Shown: piece after piece, positions 1 through 10,720 of the stretch | How the letters are laid out: every line of letters begins with the position of its first letter | How positions within the stretch are numbered: position 1 is the first letter of the stretch | Source of the DNA: Magicicada septendecula | Lineage: Eukaryota; Arthropoda; Insecta; Hemiptera; Cicadidae | Reading direction: 5' to 3' | Length of the DNA stretch: 64,000 bases | Assembly: GCA_034769895.1 (NCBI GenBank) | Contig: CM068372.1 | Coordinates: 433,211,958-433,275,957, forward strand | Notes under the pieces: generated by a model | Told to the model about the DNA's origin: nothing | Databases searched by the model: none | The model's input: the letters and a program-made list of their open reading frames with translations, nothing else | Position numbers and translations under genes: made by a program

Positions 1-54
1 ATTAATAAATTATTTACCTTAAATTATCCGCCGTGTGATTTCTTGTGCTTCGTC

Positions 55-92
55 TATGACGCGTTTCAGAGCTTATGCTCCATCATCAGATA
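55..92 (-). ncRNA. Hammerhead-ribozyme-like motif, left palindrome arm
   Basis: This is the mirror copy of the motif at 998-1035. The core reads CTGATGA, one extra T, stem II GGAGC/GCTCT with an ATAA loop, GAAA, CGCG and the cleavage dinucleotide TC. Stem I is three pairs (TAT/ATA). The bases ACGCGT around stem III are self-complementary, which suits cleavage as a dimer. Hammerhead motifs are known in Penelope-like terminal repeats. Confidence 0.7.
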
Positions 93-216
93 TTAAAAAG
101 TTAAAACTATCACCCTTGCGAGATCGTTAAGAAGTTAAAATGTCAAAATTTGCATATGAACCGTACGCGGATTTGGGTGCGCACCCGTTCAAGTTCATTC
201 TGCCACTGAGCGGTTG

Positions 217-516
217 CTACCTTAACGTAGCCCCAGCGAGCAGACTCAAGGCGGTATCGTACAATCGGTTGGATACAAAGTTCAGGTGGTCATTTAACAC
301 GATATCGCGACTCCTTGGATTTGCATATACACTGTAAATTTCAAATTCCTCCAAGGCATTCATGAAACGGCCCTTCTTACACACATGTAACGGTATTAAA
401 TTGGAACTAACATCTGTGTAATTATGATTGTGTGAAGTCAGATGTCGGGCGTAATTTGATTTGATGTTGTCAATGTTTCTTATTTTCTTGGGTAAATGTT
501 CTCGAAATCGTTTAAA
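217..516 (-). pseudogene. Penelope-like element pol C-terminus, left arm
   Basis: This is the mirror copy of the fragment at 574-873, read on the minus strand. It encodes the region after the GIY-YIG nuclease core of Penelope-like retroelements, with the family signature KKGRFMNALEEFEIY. The reverse transcriptase and GIY-YIG core are absent because the copy is cut at the palindrome centre. It has no start codon of its own and cannot make an active enzyme. The family match rests on motif recognition. Confidence 0.7.
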
Positions 517-573
517 CCTCGGGAGAGGTTTCCTTAAATTTTAACTTGGGGTTAGGGAGACGGGAGAGGTTTC

Positions 574-873
574 CTTAAACGATTTCGAGAACATTTACCT
601 AAGAAAATAAGAAACATTGACAACATCAAATCAAATTACGCCCGACATCTGACTTCACACAATCATAATTACACAGATGTTAGTTCCAATTTAATACCGT
701 TACATGTGTGTAAGAAGGGCCGTTTCATGAATGCCTTGGAGGAATTTGAAATTTACAGTGTATATGCAAATCCAAGGAGTCGCGATATCGTGTTAAATGA
801 CCACCTGAACTTTGTATCCAACCGATTGTACGATACCGCCTTGAGTCTGCTCGCTGGGGCTACGTTAAGGTAG
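574..873 (+). pseudogene. Penelope-like element pol C-terminus, right arm
   Basis: An open frame of about 100 codons ends in TAG at 871-873. It contains FREHLPKKIRNI, then KKGRFMNALEEFEIY, then DIVLNDHLNFVSNRLYD. This is the stretch found downstream of the GIY-YIG endonuclease in Penelope-like retroelements. In the full protein the nuclease nicks the target and the reverse transcriptase copies the RNA from the nick. Here only the extreme C-terminus remains, starting abruptly at the palindrome centre. The non-coding sequence after the stop leads into a hammerhead-like motif at 998-1035, as expected of the terminal region of such elements. Confidence 0.75.
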
Positions 874-997
874 CAACCGCTCAGTGGCAGAATGAACTTG
901 AACGGGTGCGCACCCAAATCCGCGTACGGTTCATATGCAAATTTTGACATTTTAACTTCTTAACGATCTCGCAAGAGTGATAGTTTTAACTTTTTAA

Positions 998-1035
998 TAT
1001 CTGATGATGGAGCATAAGCTCTGAAACGCGTCATA
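998..1035 (+). ncRNA. Hammerhead-ribozyme-like motif, right palindrome arm
   Basis: Pairing by eye gives stem I TAT (998-1000) with ATA (1033-1035), core CTGATGA (1001-1007), an unpaired T (1008), stem II GGAGC (1009-1013) with GCTCT (1018-1022) closed by ATAA, then GAAA (1023-1026), CGCG (1027-1030) and TC (1031-1032). Cleavage is predicted after C1032. All invariant hammerhead bases are present apart from the one-base bulge before stem II. The short palindromic stem III implies that two RNA copies pair. It lies 125 bp downstream of the Penelope-like stop codon. Confidence 0.72.
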
Positions 1036-1089
1036 GACGAAGCACAAGAAATCACACGGCGGATAATTTAAGGTAAATAATTTATTAAT

Positions 1090-2939
1090 TCAGTTAAAAT
1101 GTTATTCGTTGTATCAATAATTTTAAGTAAATATACATTTTACTCAATATATCCTTGAATAAATGGCTTAAACCTGTGCATGTATAATGCATCAGACTTT
1201 ACACTGTTTTTTTTTTTTTTTTTTAACAAGGCACGATTTTTCCCGTAACAGTCTTGTTTCCATGGTGTGTGTGTGTTTAATATATGTGTAAACTAAGTTG
1301 TACTATATATTTTGGGGATATATACATTACGCAATATGCAAATATTCATAAAATTTAAGATTTTTAAGGCGGTTTAAAATTATTTACAATAACAGTTTTT
1401 CAACAAAGCTTATCTATTTGCACTGAAAAATCTAAAATAAATTAATTTTTGTAAAAAATGAGTATATTTTGCAAAATTCTAGTTTCTAGTTACTTTAATA
1501 AATTAATTTTTTGTCAATATGGAAGGAGTTCAAAGTTTAAAAATAGAGCTTCTGTTACTATGTTCAGACTGTACGAATCTGTTTCTTTGTTTTTACCTGT
1601 AAAAGGTTTTTCATGAAAATAAACCTTTCTTTTGTTAAACCTCCGTGTATATAAGTTTAATAAAATACTACTCATTGATGTTTACCTCATTTAACTTATT
1701 TAATTTAATTTTAATTTTTCTCTTTGAGGTATTATGCAGGTGACGGTGTGGAAAACTAAGATTTTGGAGTTTGTTGATTTCGACACTAAACACGGAGGTT
1801 TGCAACATGTTCGTGTTGAAATTCATTCGTTTACGCTGATATTATTTTACAAAAAGGGAGTAAATGAATTTTTTTTTCCAGTATTAACATAGGAATCTGC
1901 TCTCATGTACTGAGATATAGATTCTACTGGTACCAGTAATTAATGAATGTGTAAAATACTTATTTGCTTTAAATGAAATGTATGTAATGAGTAATAGACA
2001 GAGGAAGAGAGAGCCGAAGAGAGTGATAAGGGGAGATGGTGCTGTAACAGAGTGATTTTTGTACAAAACAAGGCGTTATTACAGCTTACATAATGTATTC
2101 CAAGACAACCACTAGTGGTACGGCTGACCTCAAAACATTCGTACATTCGTAAAACCGTTGTCCCCAATAATTCACTTTGAAGGCCTATGTACTTATGCTT
2201 CTGCTGTATACCCGTATTCCTATAATATAATATGCCTTAATGCTGGGGCTCGGACAAGATGACTATTTTGCAGGAACGTTATCGCGGTGTTATAAATCGT
2301 TATGTTAATACAGACAAACGACTGCGTGCTACAGATGTCTCTATTATTCACCCAGTATGTATTCTCCGAACACTTTAAATATATGCTCAATTGCACAAGA
2401 AGGAGAACACTATACAAAATATGCTTGTGATATTATGCTAATTTTGTGTTACCAGAATAACAAAAATGTCTATATAATAAACATTTTATTACCAATTTCA
2501 TCCTAATGATTTGAGGTCAATAACCTAATAAATACCTTTTCTAACCATTTCCTGATTATTCTGATACAAAGAAATGTCAGTTTAAATATGTTCAACGTAC
2601 TTGTTGAACACGCTAAGGGAGTTCTCAATTTTAACTCGACCTTTTGTGTGTTCTGGCCATTTTGTGTATTGCCTCACGTTAAGTTTTTAATACATCATCC
2701 GATTTTCGTTAAAAACGTAGCGTGCGTTATGGGTTTGAGATTTTCCCTCAAATATGGGTGGTGATGGCAAAAACGTGAGGAGGGAAAATTTTAAAATTCC
2801 TTGGGGTATCAAATAAAAGAAAATTTAAACAAAAATCTCAACAGAATATTCAGTTTTGGAAATTTTAGAATTTTTGGATTCCGTGAGTTATAATGGGTTT
2901 TCGATTTTTGTAAAAAGTGCTCATGTCCATATTACATAG
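1090..2939. other. AT-rich stretch, nothing recognised
   Basis: It contains a poly-T run near 1,207-1,224 and a short GT run near 1,266. Reading both strands shows only short random frames. No coding motif, tRNA or terminal repeat was recognised. Confidence 0.6.
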
Positions 2940-3595
2940 TACAGTAGAACCACGTTAATACGCTCGTCAAGGGACTGTGGTTTAAACGCTTAATAAGCGG
3001 AACAGCGCTATAGACGGGAAAACAATTTGGACACCACTTCATAGGAAACAATTACAGTACTGTGTTTTATTATTACTGTATTTTATTTTACTGTATTATT
3101 ATTACTGTATTACAGTATTATTATTATTACAGTACTGTATTTATAATTACAGTATTGTTCATTAGTTACAATGCAAAATGGAAATTCTAGCTCATTTCCT
3201 ATTAAAAAATTTACAGGCATTGCACAAATGCAATGCACAGTGATGAGCATTGAAAATGCTTCAATAAATCTAAAAAAAATATATATATATATATTTATGT
3301 TCATTCACCAATCAATGAATTCATTCTTCATTTACCAATGTACAGATTATAAGTTAAATGTAGTCGCATTCATAAGCGAAGTTTTCTATGTGTATACTAC
3401 GTTATTGACAACAAAGAAGTAGTTTCTATGGAAACTCACCGGTTCCTATTTTCGATCACGCACCAGCGATCGTTTTCAAATGTGCGACACGTCCTTATAA
3501 ACATTTTCAATGTTAAAATTCTTTGATTGATGTTTGTCGACTTTGTGTACTACTGTTATGAATTATTACGTGTTCTATGCGGTTTAAGTAGCTAT

Positions 3596-5112
3596 TCAGG
3601 TCACTTGATCGCCGCCAGGAGTAACAGTGATATTGTATTTTCGAAGCAGATTTATCGCTCCGAGAGCTTCATTTCGTGTGGGGACATTTTCCTCCGCAGA
3701 TTCAATTTCCTCATCACTTTCTTCATCTTGGACGGTAGCGGCAGCATGATCCGCAATCATGTCGTCGACATCGCGGATTTCTGATGTCACTAGACCATTG
3801 TCAACTGATACAAAATCTTCCAAGTTAACATCTCCTAACTTCTCCCGTACAGCAGCCCAATCCTCGCCATTATCAATTGTGACAGGGGCATTTGTTTCAC
3901 CGGGTGTTACAACATGTCCCTAAGAAATTAAAAAAAGAAAATTAACCCCCTGTCGAAACAAAAAAAGTTTTATACAGAAGCTCGATAACAGCCTAATCTA
4001 ACAGCATTTAAAATCTTACCTTAAAAAACCCTGCTTTATTGAAGCAATTGGCGATGGTCTGCGCATCGATCCCTTCCCATGCAGTGGAGATGAAATTCAT
4101 TGCGTCCAATAAGGTGATGCGGTTTTCGGCTCCACTGTCGATGCACTGCAGATATCGTAGAACAACACGCTTTCGATAAAAATGCTTGAGCACTTTTATG
4201 ATCCTCTGGTCCATTGGTTGGAGTTTACTGGTTGTGTTGGGAGGCAGGAATGCTAGTTCTACATTTTTCGGGTGAGCTGGACAGTTATCGAAAGAAAGCA
4301 GTATTTTGCGATTGGTTTTTACCATTTTTTGGTCTAAGTCTTTGAGCCAAGTGACAAACAAGTTACCAGTCATCCAGGCACGTGCTTGATTTTTGTATTC
4401 ACAAGGTAGTCGTTTAATGTTTTTTAAAACATCGGGGTCTAGGTGACTTCCCTAACTTAACAGTGGTAATTTTTCAGATCCATCTCCATTTGCAGCAACA
4501 AGCACAGTTACCCTTTCTTTGCTTAATTTGGCACCGTGACATTTCTCCCCTTTGAACACATATGACTTGTCGGGCATTAGCTTAAAGAATAAGCCACATT
4601 CATCCGCGTTAAACACATCGCGCGGCGCATAATTATTAATGAGCCTAGGTAGCACTTCACTTTGCCAGTCATTTACATCACTGTCACTAACTGACTCTGA
4701 TTCACCACTGATTTGCCGATACACTATGCCATGCCTTTCGTTGAATCTATCAAGCCAACAATTCGAAGCAAAAAAGTCTGTTCAATTTGGCTGCTATTTC
4801 TTGTGCTTTCTCTTGTATGATTAGGCCACTTAATGGAATTCAAGCATCACAGGATTGGTGAATCCATTCAATAACAATTTCCTCGACGTCTTCATATTCC
4901 CCGGATCTCACTTTCTTACGTTTTCAACCACCCTTCGCTGCATCGGTAATAGCATCCCTAGTTTTTATTATTGTTCTTAAGCTGGATGAAGGGTCCCACA
5001 GATTCTGAAAAATCCTTTGATTCAGCGTAGAATTTTCGTCGTACTTACGGAGGATTTGTAATTTTTCACTTATGGATAGAGATTTCTGCTTTGCCATTTT
5101 TGCACTAATCAC
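3596..5112 (-). pseudogene. Tigger-like DDE transposase, broken
   Basis: The product would bind the element ends with an N-terminal CENP-B-type helix-turn-helix and cut them with a DDE catalytic domain. In order, the minus strand shows the N-terminus (5112-4924; KSLSISEKLQILRKYDEN), a second DNA-binding segment broken by stops (4920-4730), the first catalytic Asp in FNADECGLF, the second in SFDNCPAHP and the third in LQPMDQ. Only 25 residues lie between the second and third Asp, a few fewer than usual, so a small deletion is likely. An acidic C-terminus (DEESDEEIESAEE) follows an intron at 3920-4019. Several in-frame stops exclude function. Confidence 0.88.
3920..4019 (-). other. Intron inside the Tigger transposase
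   Basis: The minus strand reads AAG|GTAAGA at 4020/4019 and a pyrimidine-rich run ending TTCTTAG at 3920. Removing these 100 bases joins GFFK to GHVVTPGE in the same frame and restores a continuous C-terminal region, while reading through gives a stop a few codons in. The join is inferred from the consensus signals and frame; no transcript is available. Confidence 0.7.
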
Positions 5113-5509
5113 AACTGCACTGCCAAGAACGACTATAAGAAAGGACAGAAATGTACTGTATTGACAGAGAGACTTTGAGTGTTAAATTCCTTTCATGCAA
5201 AGAAAAGTATCGTTAGGTACAATTCCTGAGACTGCTGGCCGGAGAGTTTCTTTAGGTAGAGCGTGGAATTCCTTTCGTCTAGTCGGGGTGTAATGACCTT
5301 CAGTAGAGTCAGAGCAACAATTTCTTCACCACGCTTTTAAAACATCTCAAATACAGTACTGTTTCACAATTTATACGGAATTTTCCTCATTTTCGACCGG
5401 GAAAAAAGCGCTATAAACGGGACTTGGAAGCGTTATAAGAGGTTAATATTTAAGCGTAATGGACGGGATAATGTTATAAGCGGGAGCGTAAATACGAGGT
5501 TTTACTGTA

Positions 5510-8138
5510 CTATGTTACACAGAATTCACTTATATTAGCCACATCATAATGTACCGGATACTTAGTCACCGAGTTATCAAGACAGATCTCTCATGTTCAA
5601 CTTGTTAAGTGAGGTACACAGTAATGTATTGTGCAGTCACAGAAGTCTTGCACCTCTTTGTCAAAGGAAAATATTTCCGCCTTATTCTTTTTCAAAGTGT
5701 CGGCTTGGTTATAAATGTGGACTACTGGAGGGATGATATACATGTTTTTAATGAAAGTTCTTCTAATTTTTCTTGTGTGGCACCAACAGCGTGGTGTTCG
5801 GCGTTATCGTGAAGAATAAAGGCGTTGCAGATCACACTTTTGAGTTTTATAGACAGATTAACTTTTCAACCCTTGCCTAAAACTTTAGAATAGCACGGAG
5901 TTTTTATTGTTCTTTGTTCAAGTATAGAATTGATTTCAGGAGTATAGCGGAGTACCCATAATTTATAATGCGTGGGAATGCACATACGAAATGTGTCTCC
6001 CTCTGCAGGAAAGCCATGAGAAAGCCTTTAAGAAATGTCATCCTTAAGAGAGTGTGTGAGATTTCCATTTAGAATTTTTTGCATATATTTGCAGACCCTT
6101 GGCAAATTTTAATTCTTTCTTAATTATTATTTGCACACTTCCATAACCTAATAAAATAGCTGGACTAGTTTTGCAAACAGTTGTTTGTTGATCATTGTGA
6201 TTACGGTCTTGAGATGGCAAAATGTTCTGCTGTTTAAAGCTGTTTCTGGGACGATGTGCTTGAATGAGGTCAGACGCTTCTTCTCGACCTCAGCAGAGAA
6301 ACCTATACTGTTTGTACACTTGACCCATCGAACTCTGCGCAACTCCTGCCTCTCCTGTTTACTCATCGTGACAACAAGTAAACAATCGACCAATCGACAA
6401 GCGTAGCGCTGCGCACATATAGGCAATTTTTATTGTTGCCAATACTGACGGAAGTTAGTTCGTCGTGACAGTCTTGTTTATGGTAAATATGTTACTACTT
6501 AGTTCAACCTTGGCGGCGTAAACACTGAATAGATAGACATATGAATCGTGGGGTGGGTTCCCGCTAGTACTACTTTTGTGTATTCACTGTCATCGTTTAT
6601 GAGCAAGTTTCTATAGCTTAAGGAGCTTACTAGTATTAGACGAATGTAATGGCTTTAAACTCTTAATGTAAAGCTGCAATAACATTATTTGATGTTTACA
6701 AGTTTAAGATTTTATTGCGGAATAATCTAGATTACAATTATAAATTAATATATAAGAAACTAACAATAATATTATTTTAATATGAAAAAATGAATATTTG
6801 GGAAAATCTTAACATTGACAAACACAACTGAAACGACAGAAACGCAATACACTATTTGCAGAAGAAACTATATTGACCAGTATAACAATATTATATAACT
6901 GCTGCAAAAAACTTTGAGTTACGTATATAAAAATTAATATAGATATTAGTTACCTATTGACATTAAAATAATATGTGAAAGTAAACACAGATAAGGATAT
7001 AAGACAAATAAAGATAGATTTGGATTTATAATTTTAAATTTTAATTTAGTTGTACGTAGAAACTGCCATATTTCTATTATGCACATAGTTTATAATCAAT
7101 GCTCCCTGTCAGATTATAATTCCGTTTTGTGACAGCAAACAAAAAACAGCTGTTAGGATAAACAAGAATGAATTAAACATTATAACGAATTTGAATTAAA
7201 TTCTCTTTGTAACATGAGATGGTACAAGTTGTTTTATTGTTACTTATGTAAATTGCAGTGCAAATGGACTGTACTCTTGAAGTCAATTTGTTGCAGTTCT
7301 CTTAACTTCTACAACGTATTTGCATAGCTGAATGTCTGTCACAGAATTTGCATAAACCGTTCCGTCTTCCAGTGTCATTGTCTCGTAAGTTCTTATGAAT
7401 GTAATTTTGTATTGTAAACATTTGGATGTACAATATTTATATGGAAAGTCAAATATATTACAAAGATATATTTAATTATTTTCATATACAACAGAACACC
7501 TGAAGTAAAGATAAAATGAAATATTTTCCCGTGTTGTACTAAAACACTTTCAACTATAACATATAATTTCCTTTTTCTTATAATAGTATTTGATATTTCC
7601 TATTCGTTTTCTTCATATGAGTCCAATGGTTACTATCCATAATCATTTTTCGTATTCTAAAAGTGATTGACATTGGTAGAAGAATTATTATTATTATATA
7701 TTATTAGTTTCCAGTGAAAAACGAGAACTAGTGTTGCTTAATTATATAGGCCTATTTTATTCTTTTGCGTACTTCACAAGTATAAAGAAATTACTGAACT
7801 TATCAAACAATTCAATGACCGAGAGAAACGTAGAAGCTGTGGGAACCCAAAGATTACAACTTCTTGGTCAATAAAATACGTTTATGAAGGCACGTTTAAA
7901 CATGTTAAATTGTCCTACATCCAGATAATAGAATGTGTTACATATTGTTATTACTATTACCTATCTATGCATTCATTTTGTTTCGTTGCAATATATAAAG
8001 AAATATATATTACAACAGTACAAACAGTAATGATACTGTGCATTGCCCAAATAAATAAAAAAAAATAAAAAATGAATAATTATAAATTAATAAACATGAT
8101 TCAGATTGCACAAGCTGAATCGTAGTAAAAATAGGGTT
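5510..8138. other. AT-rich stretch, no recognised gene
   Basis: Most of it is AT-rich with short frames. A less AT-rich patch at about 6,150-6,430 contains frames of 73 and 92 codons on opposite strands, but neither resembles a known family. No RNA gene or terminal repeat was recognised. Confidence 0.55.
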
Positions 8139-8316
8139 GACCAGAGGACCAGAAACACACACGGAGGACACGACCAGAGGATAAGAAGCACATGCAGAGG
8201 ACACGACCAGAGGACACGGAGGACACGACCAGAGGACCAGAAGCACATGCAGACACCACGACCAGAGGACCAGAAGCACATGCAGAGGACACGACCAGAA
8301 GGACACGGAGGACGTA
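8139..8316. repeat. Minisatellite, roughly 30-bp imperfect units
   Basis: Imperfect tandem copies of blocks such as GACCAGAGGACCAGAAGCAC and ATGCAGAGGACACGACCAG fill this stretch. The array is purine-rich on the plus strand and stays open in several frames purely because of its composition. The repetitive peptides it would encode are therefore not taken as a gene. Confidence 0.85.
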
Positions 8317-8820
8317 CAGATGAATAACGAAGTGATAAAAAACATTTAATTGCAGACAGTTGAAAGACGCTAATTAAAGTTTGAATGGAAGACATTCAAC
8401 CAATATTAAAATAAATAAATGATACATAAATGTAAAAGCAGTAAAAATTAGAATAATATTTCTTGTATCAAATTTAGAAACTAGTAACGTAAATGATAAG
8501 AGAAATAAGTAATTTTTGAATTAACGTAATTAGTAAAGTCTTTGTTGATAAAGAAAAAAAAATGCATATGCAGTAGAAAGTAAAACAAAGTAATATAAAA
8601 GAAGTTTGAATAGAAGTAAATTCAGTTTTTGAAGCTAATTAATCAGCAATTGCAAAAATATGAACACACCATGAGTAAGCCGAGAGCAAAATAAACATTT
8701 TAAAGTAATTTCAATTAGATAATACGAGTTGTATATAACTTATGTATTTAATTTGTTAGCAGTAAGTTATATTATATACATATTAAACTTTCACTGTGAA
8801 CACTTACTTTTTGGTTTTGT

Positions 8821-8862
8821 TTCCCAGACGTTTCGACGTGTTGTTCGTCTTCCTCAGTGGGA
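8821..8862 (-). ncRNA. Isolated hammerhead-ribozyme-like motif
   Basis: On the minus strand, stem I is TCCCA (8862-8858) with TGGGA, five perfect pairs. Then come CTGAGGA (8857-8851), one extra A, stem II GACG/CGTC around AACAACA, GAAA (8834-8831 region), CG and TC, with predicted cleavage before TGGGA. The ACGT spanning stem III is self-complementary. The architecture matches the Penelope-like motif at 998-1035 but with different stem sequences, so base pairing is kept while sequence changes. No Penelope-like coding sequence was seen beside it, so it is probably a terminal-repeat remnant. Confidence 0.7.
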
Positions 8863-9129
8863 TTTAAAATACTGAATGTCTGTACAAAGTAACGGTTATG
8901 GGTTTCAGGTGTGTATGGTGGGGGTTGTGAATGGTCGGATCTACTATAAATGCATTTAAATTGGTTAACTTGCGTTGTATAAATAATTGTCTCCCAAAAG
9001 CATGAGGCTACACAAGTTAAATTAATTTAAATAAACATAAATTTGTTATGTTGTAATATATAAATATACTGTATATATTTTGACTATGTTGTCTATCTAT
9101 ATCGTTGACGATACTTACGTTATAAATAT
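8863..9129. other. Possible Penelope-like terminal sequence
   Basis: This sequence lies upstream of the hammerhead motif on the minus strand. It has no open frame and no further recognised motif. Its link to the ribozyme is positional only. Confidence 0.25.
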
Positions 9130-9916
9130 TCAGTGGGTGTAATCGTAACAATAATAACAACGTGAATTGTTTAGAATCTTTCAAGACGTTTATGAAATAA
9201 AACTTTCATTTAAATTTCGAGCTAAAAACTCATTGTTATTTGCATGTGTATGTGTACTCGTAGTGTACATCCTTGTTAATAAATACAAGTAATCTCATAT
9301 TACATAGAAACATAAAATAATCCTATGACTATAACTAACATTGCTTATTATATAATATTGCTCTCGACTTTCTCAATGTATTATGATTAAATTATTATTA
9401 AATTTTCTAATCTTTCTTTTTTCAAATTCTTATTGTTGCATATGCATTTCTTATTTATGACTTATTAATTACTTTAGAAAAATTACAATTCTTTCAAAAT
9501 TAATTTAAATATTTCCAATAAATTATTATTTCGAAAATATACTTTCATAATTCAAATATTACTATAATGATTATAGAAGAACAGTTACATTTACAAATTA
9601 TTAATTACATTTTTTGAAATTATATTGTCTTTCTTCTTTCAATGTTTCATTGTCTTTGATGAAGTCTTTCGTTTGGATGAATACATGGCTTTCTTTCACC
9701 TTAATCGCGGCGGTTCCTCAGCGAATCCTCTTCTGGTCCTGAGTCCTTGATCCTGGTTGATTCTGCGTAGTCGTGTAGTCCTGGAGTCCTTTCCTCGTCC
9801 TCCGGATCCTCTCAGTAGTCCGATGACTCGTACTCTACGTCTGGAATCTATGCCATGTAGTGTGCTGCTCTCTCGTCTACCGTAATAGCCTCTGTCTGCA
9901 GTGGTGATCTCACGAA

Positions 9917-10080
9917 AGTGATGAAGTTGTCCGACATAGCCACCGGCTGCCGCTGTGGTTGATCGAGAAAAAGTTGAAGTTGCCGGGCATAGCCTCCGGC
10001 TGCCGCTGTGGTCGAACGAGAAAGAGTTGAAGTTGCCGGGCATAGACTCCGGCTGCCGCTGTAGTCGAACGAGAAAGAGA
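9917..10080 (-). repeat. Three 53-bp tandem units in the transcribed part of the LTR
   Basis: AGTTGAAGTTGCCGGGCATA recurs at 9972 and 10025 with an older, more diverged unit at about 9917-9971. The array lies just downstream of the TATA box on the minus strand, so it would sit near the 5' end of the transcript. Two frames stay open through it (9,696-10,139 and 9,848-10,084), but this follows from the 53-bp periodicity and they do not look like real proteins. Confidence 0.8.
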
Positions 10081-10101
10081 GCAAGCCTGGTGTGTCTCGC
10101 G

Positions 10102-10109
10102 TATTTATA
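10102..10109 (-). promoter_or_regulatory. TATA box of the long LTR
   Basis: TATAAATA on the minus strand, just before the GC-richer repeat array. It sits beside the block best conserved between the two LTR copies. A promoter role is inferred. Confidence 0.5.
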
Positions 10110-10720
10110 GTTTAGGGCGCAAAAATCATGCTTCGACAATTCTCTGCAGGAATCAGTCTGTCGTAGCGTCCTTTATCAAACACGATTATTTACACACTTA
10201 TTTCACTGATCTTCGCAACATGCGAAGTCTTTTGCAAATTACCCGATATTCATCTGGTCGGTAATTTTTATGTGTACAACTGTGTGTTAACCGTTTTTCT
10301 CTATCTCAATTATTATGGGTTTTATTTATATTTATTTGCACTGTATTTCCACCTTTTATTATTTTTGCACAATTTTGAGTATACGCGTGCGTCTTTATAT
10401 ATTTACACTGTGGCGTATTTTGTTTTGTGATATTTCACACACACTTATCACAATTTAAATAATTTATATATTTATTAACGTTTATTTAGGGGTGACGCTT
10501 TTCAGGAATTAACTGGCTGCACTCACACACGTAAGATACACGTGTACACAGACGCAGCTCTGTGTGGCGTGACCTACCTGTTCAAGCATCCAAATTCGTT
10601 GTCCTTTTACAGCTTTCTACCTGAATTATTATTACTACTGACAATATTGATTATTTATTTAATTTACACAAATTATCTTAACTAATTGTGCAATGCACAG
10701 TACCATATACATTCGTACTG

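Larger units (their letters stand above)
1..1089. repeat. Near-perfect palindrome of Penelope-like 3' ends
   Basis: Base i pairs with base 1090-i. The arms run 1-516 and 574-1089 around a loop of about 57 bp, and only two mismatches were noticed (near 110/980 and 490/600). Each arm carries a fragment of a Penelope-like coding region pointing outward, followed by non-coding sequence with a hammerhead-like motif. The loop and its edge hold a direct repeat of 18 bp (521-538 and 562-579), which suggests template switching at the junction. The palindrome may continue left of the window. Penelope-like elements are known to leave inverted copies, but an inverted sequencing or assembly chimera would look the same. 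Confidence 0.95.
2942..5507 (-). mobile_element. Tigger (pogo superfamily) DNA transposon, decayed
   Basis: The terminal inverted repeats begin CAGTAGAACCACG at 2942 and, on the other strand, CAGTAAAACCTCG at 5507. Both ends are flanked by TA (2940-2941 and 5508-5509), the target duplication of Tc1/mariner/pogo elements. The element is 2,566 bp, close to the usual Tigger length, and carries a transposase relic on the minus strand. Premature stops make it inactive. The flanks ACATAG and CTATGT plus the TA show that it landed in a 14-bp perfect palindrome. Confidence 0.93.
9130..10720 (-). mobile_element. Long gypsy-type LTR, copy 1 (approximate ends)
   Basis: This region is similar along most of its length to 43,430-44,960. 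Shared blocks include GGGCGCAAAAATCATG, GTGTGGCGTGA, TTTACAGCTTTC and GCTCTCGACTT. It follows the end of a gypsy pol frame at 10,994 on the same strand, the place of a 3' LTR. A TATAAATA box lies at 10,109-10,102. Downstream of it are three tandem units of 53 bp. The exact LTR ends and a target duplication were not found, so the limits come from where similarity between the two copies fades. Confidence 0.55.

Noticed and set aside
6148-6426. 92-codon minus-strand frame with a basic N-terminal part
   Set aside because: No recognised family, no splice or promoter context, and an overlapping frame of 73 codons on the other strand. It could be a host exon, but the sequence does not support that.
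8010-8395. Cys/Ser/Val-rich minus-strand frames of 102-111 codons
   Set aside because: They are translations of the minisatellite.
9696-10139. 147-codon frame with repeated Ser/Arg-rich blocks
   Set aside because: It lies in the LTR and is open because of three 53-bp tandem units, with a second frame also open; not a credible protein.
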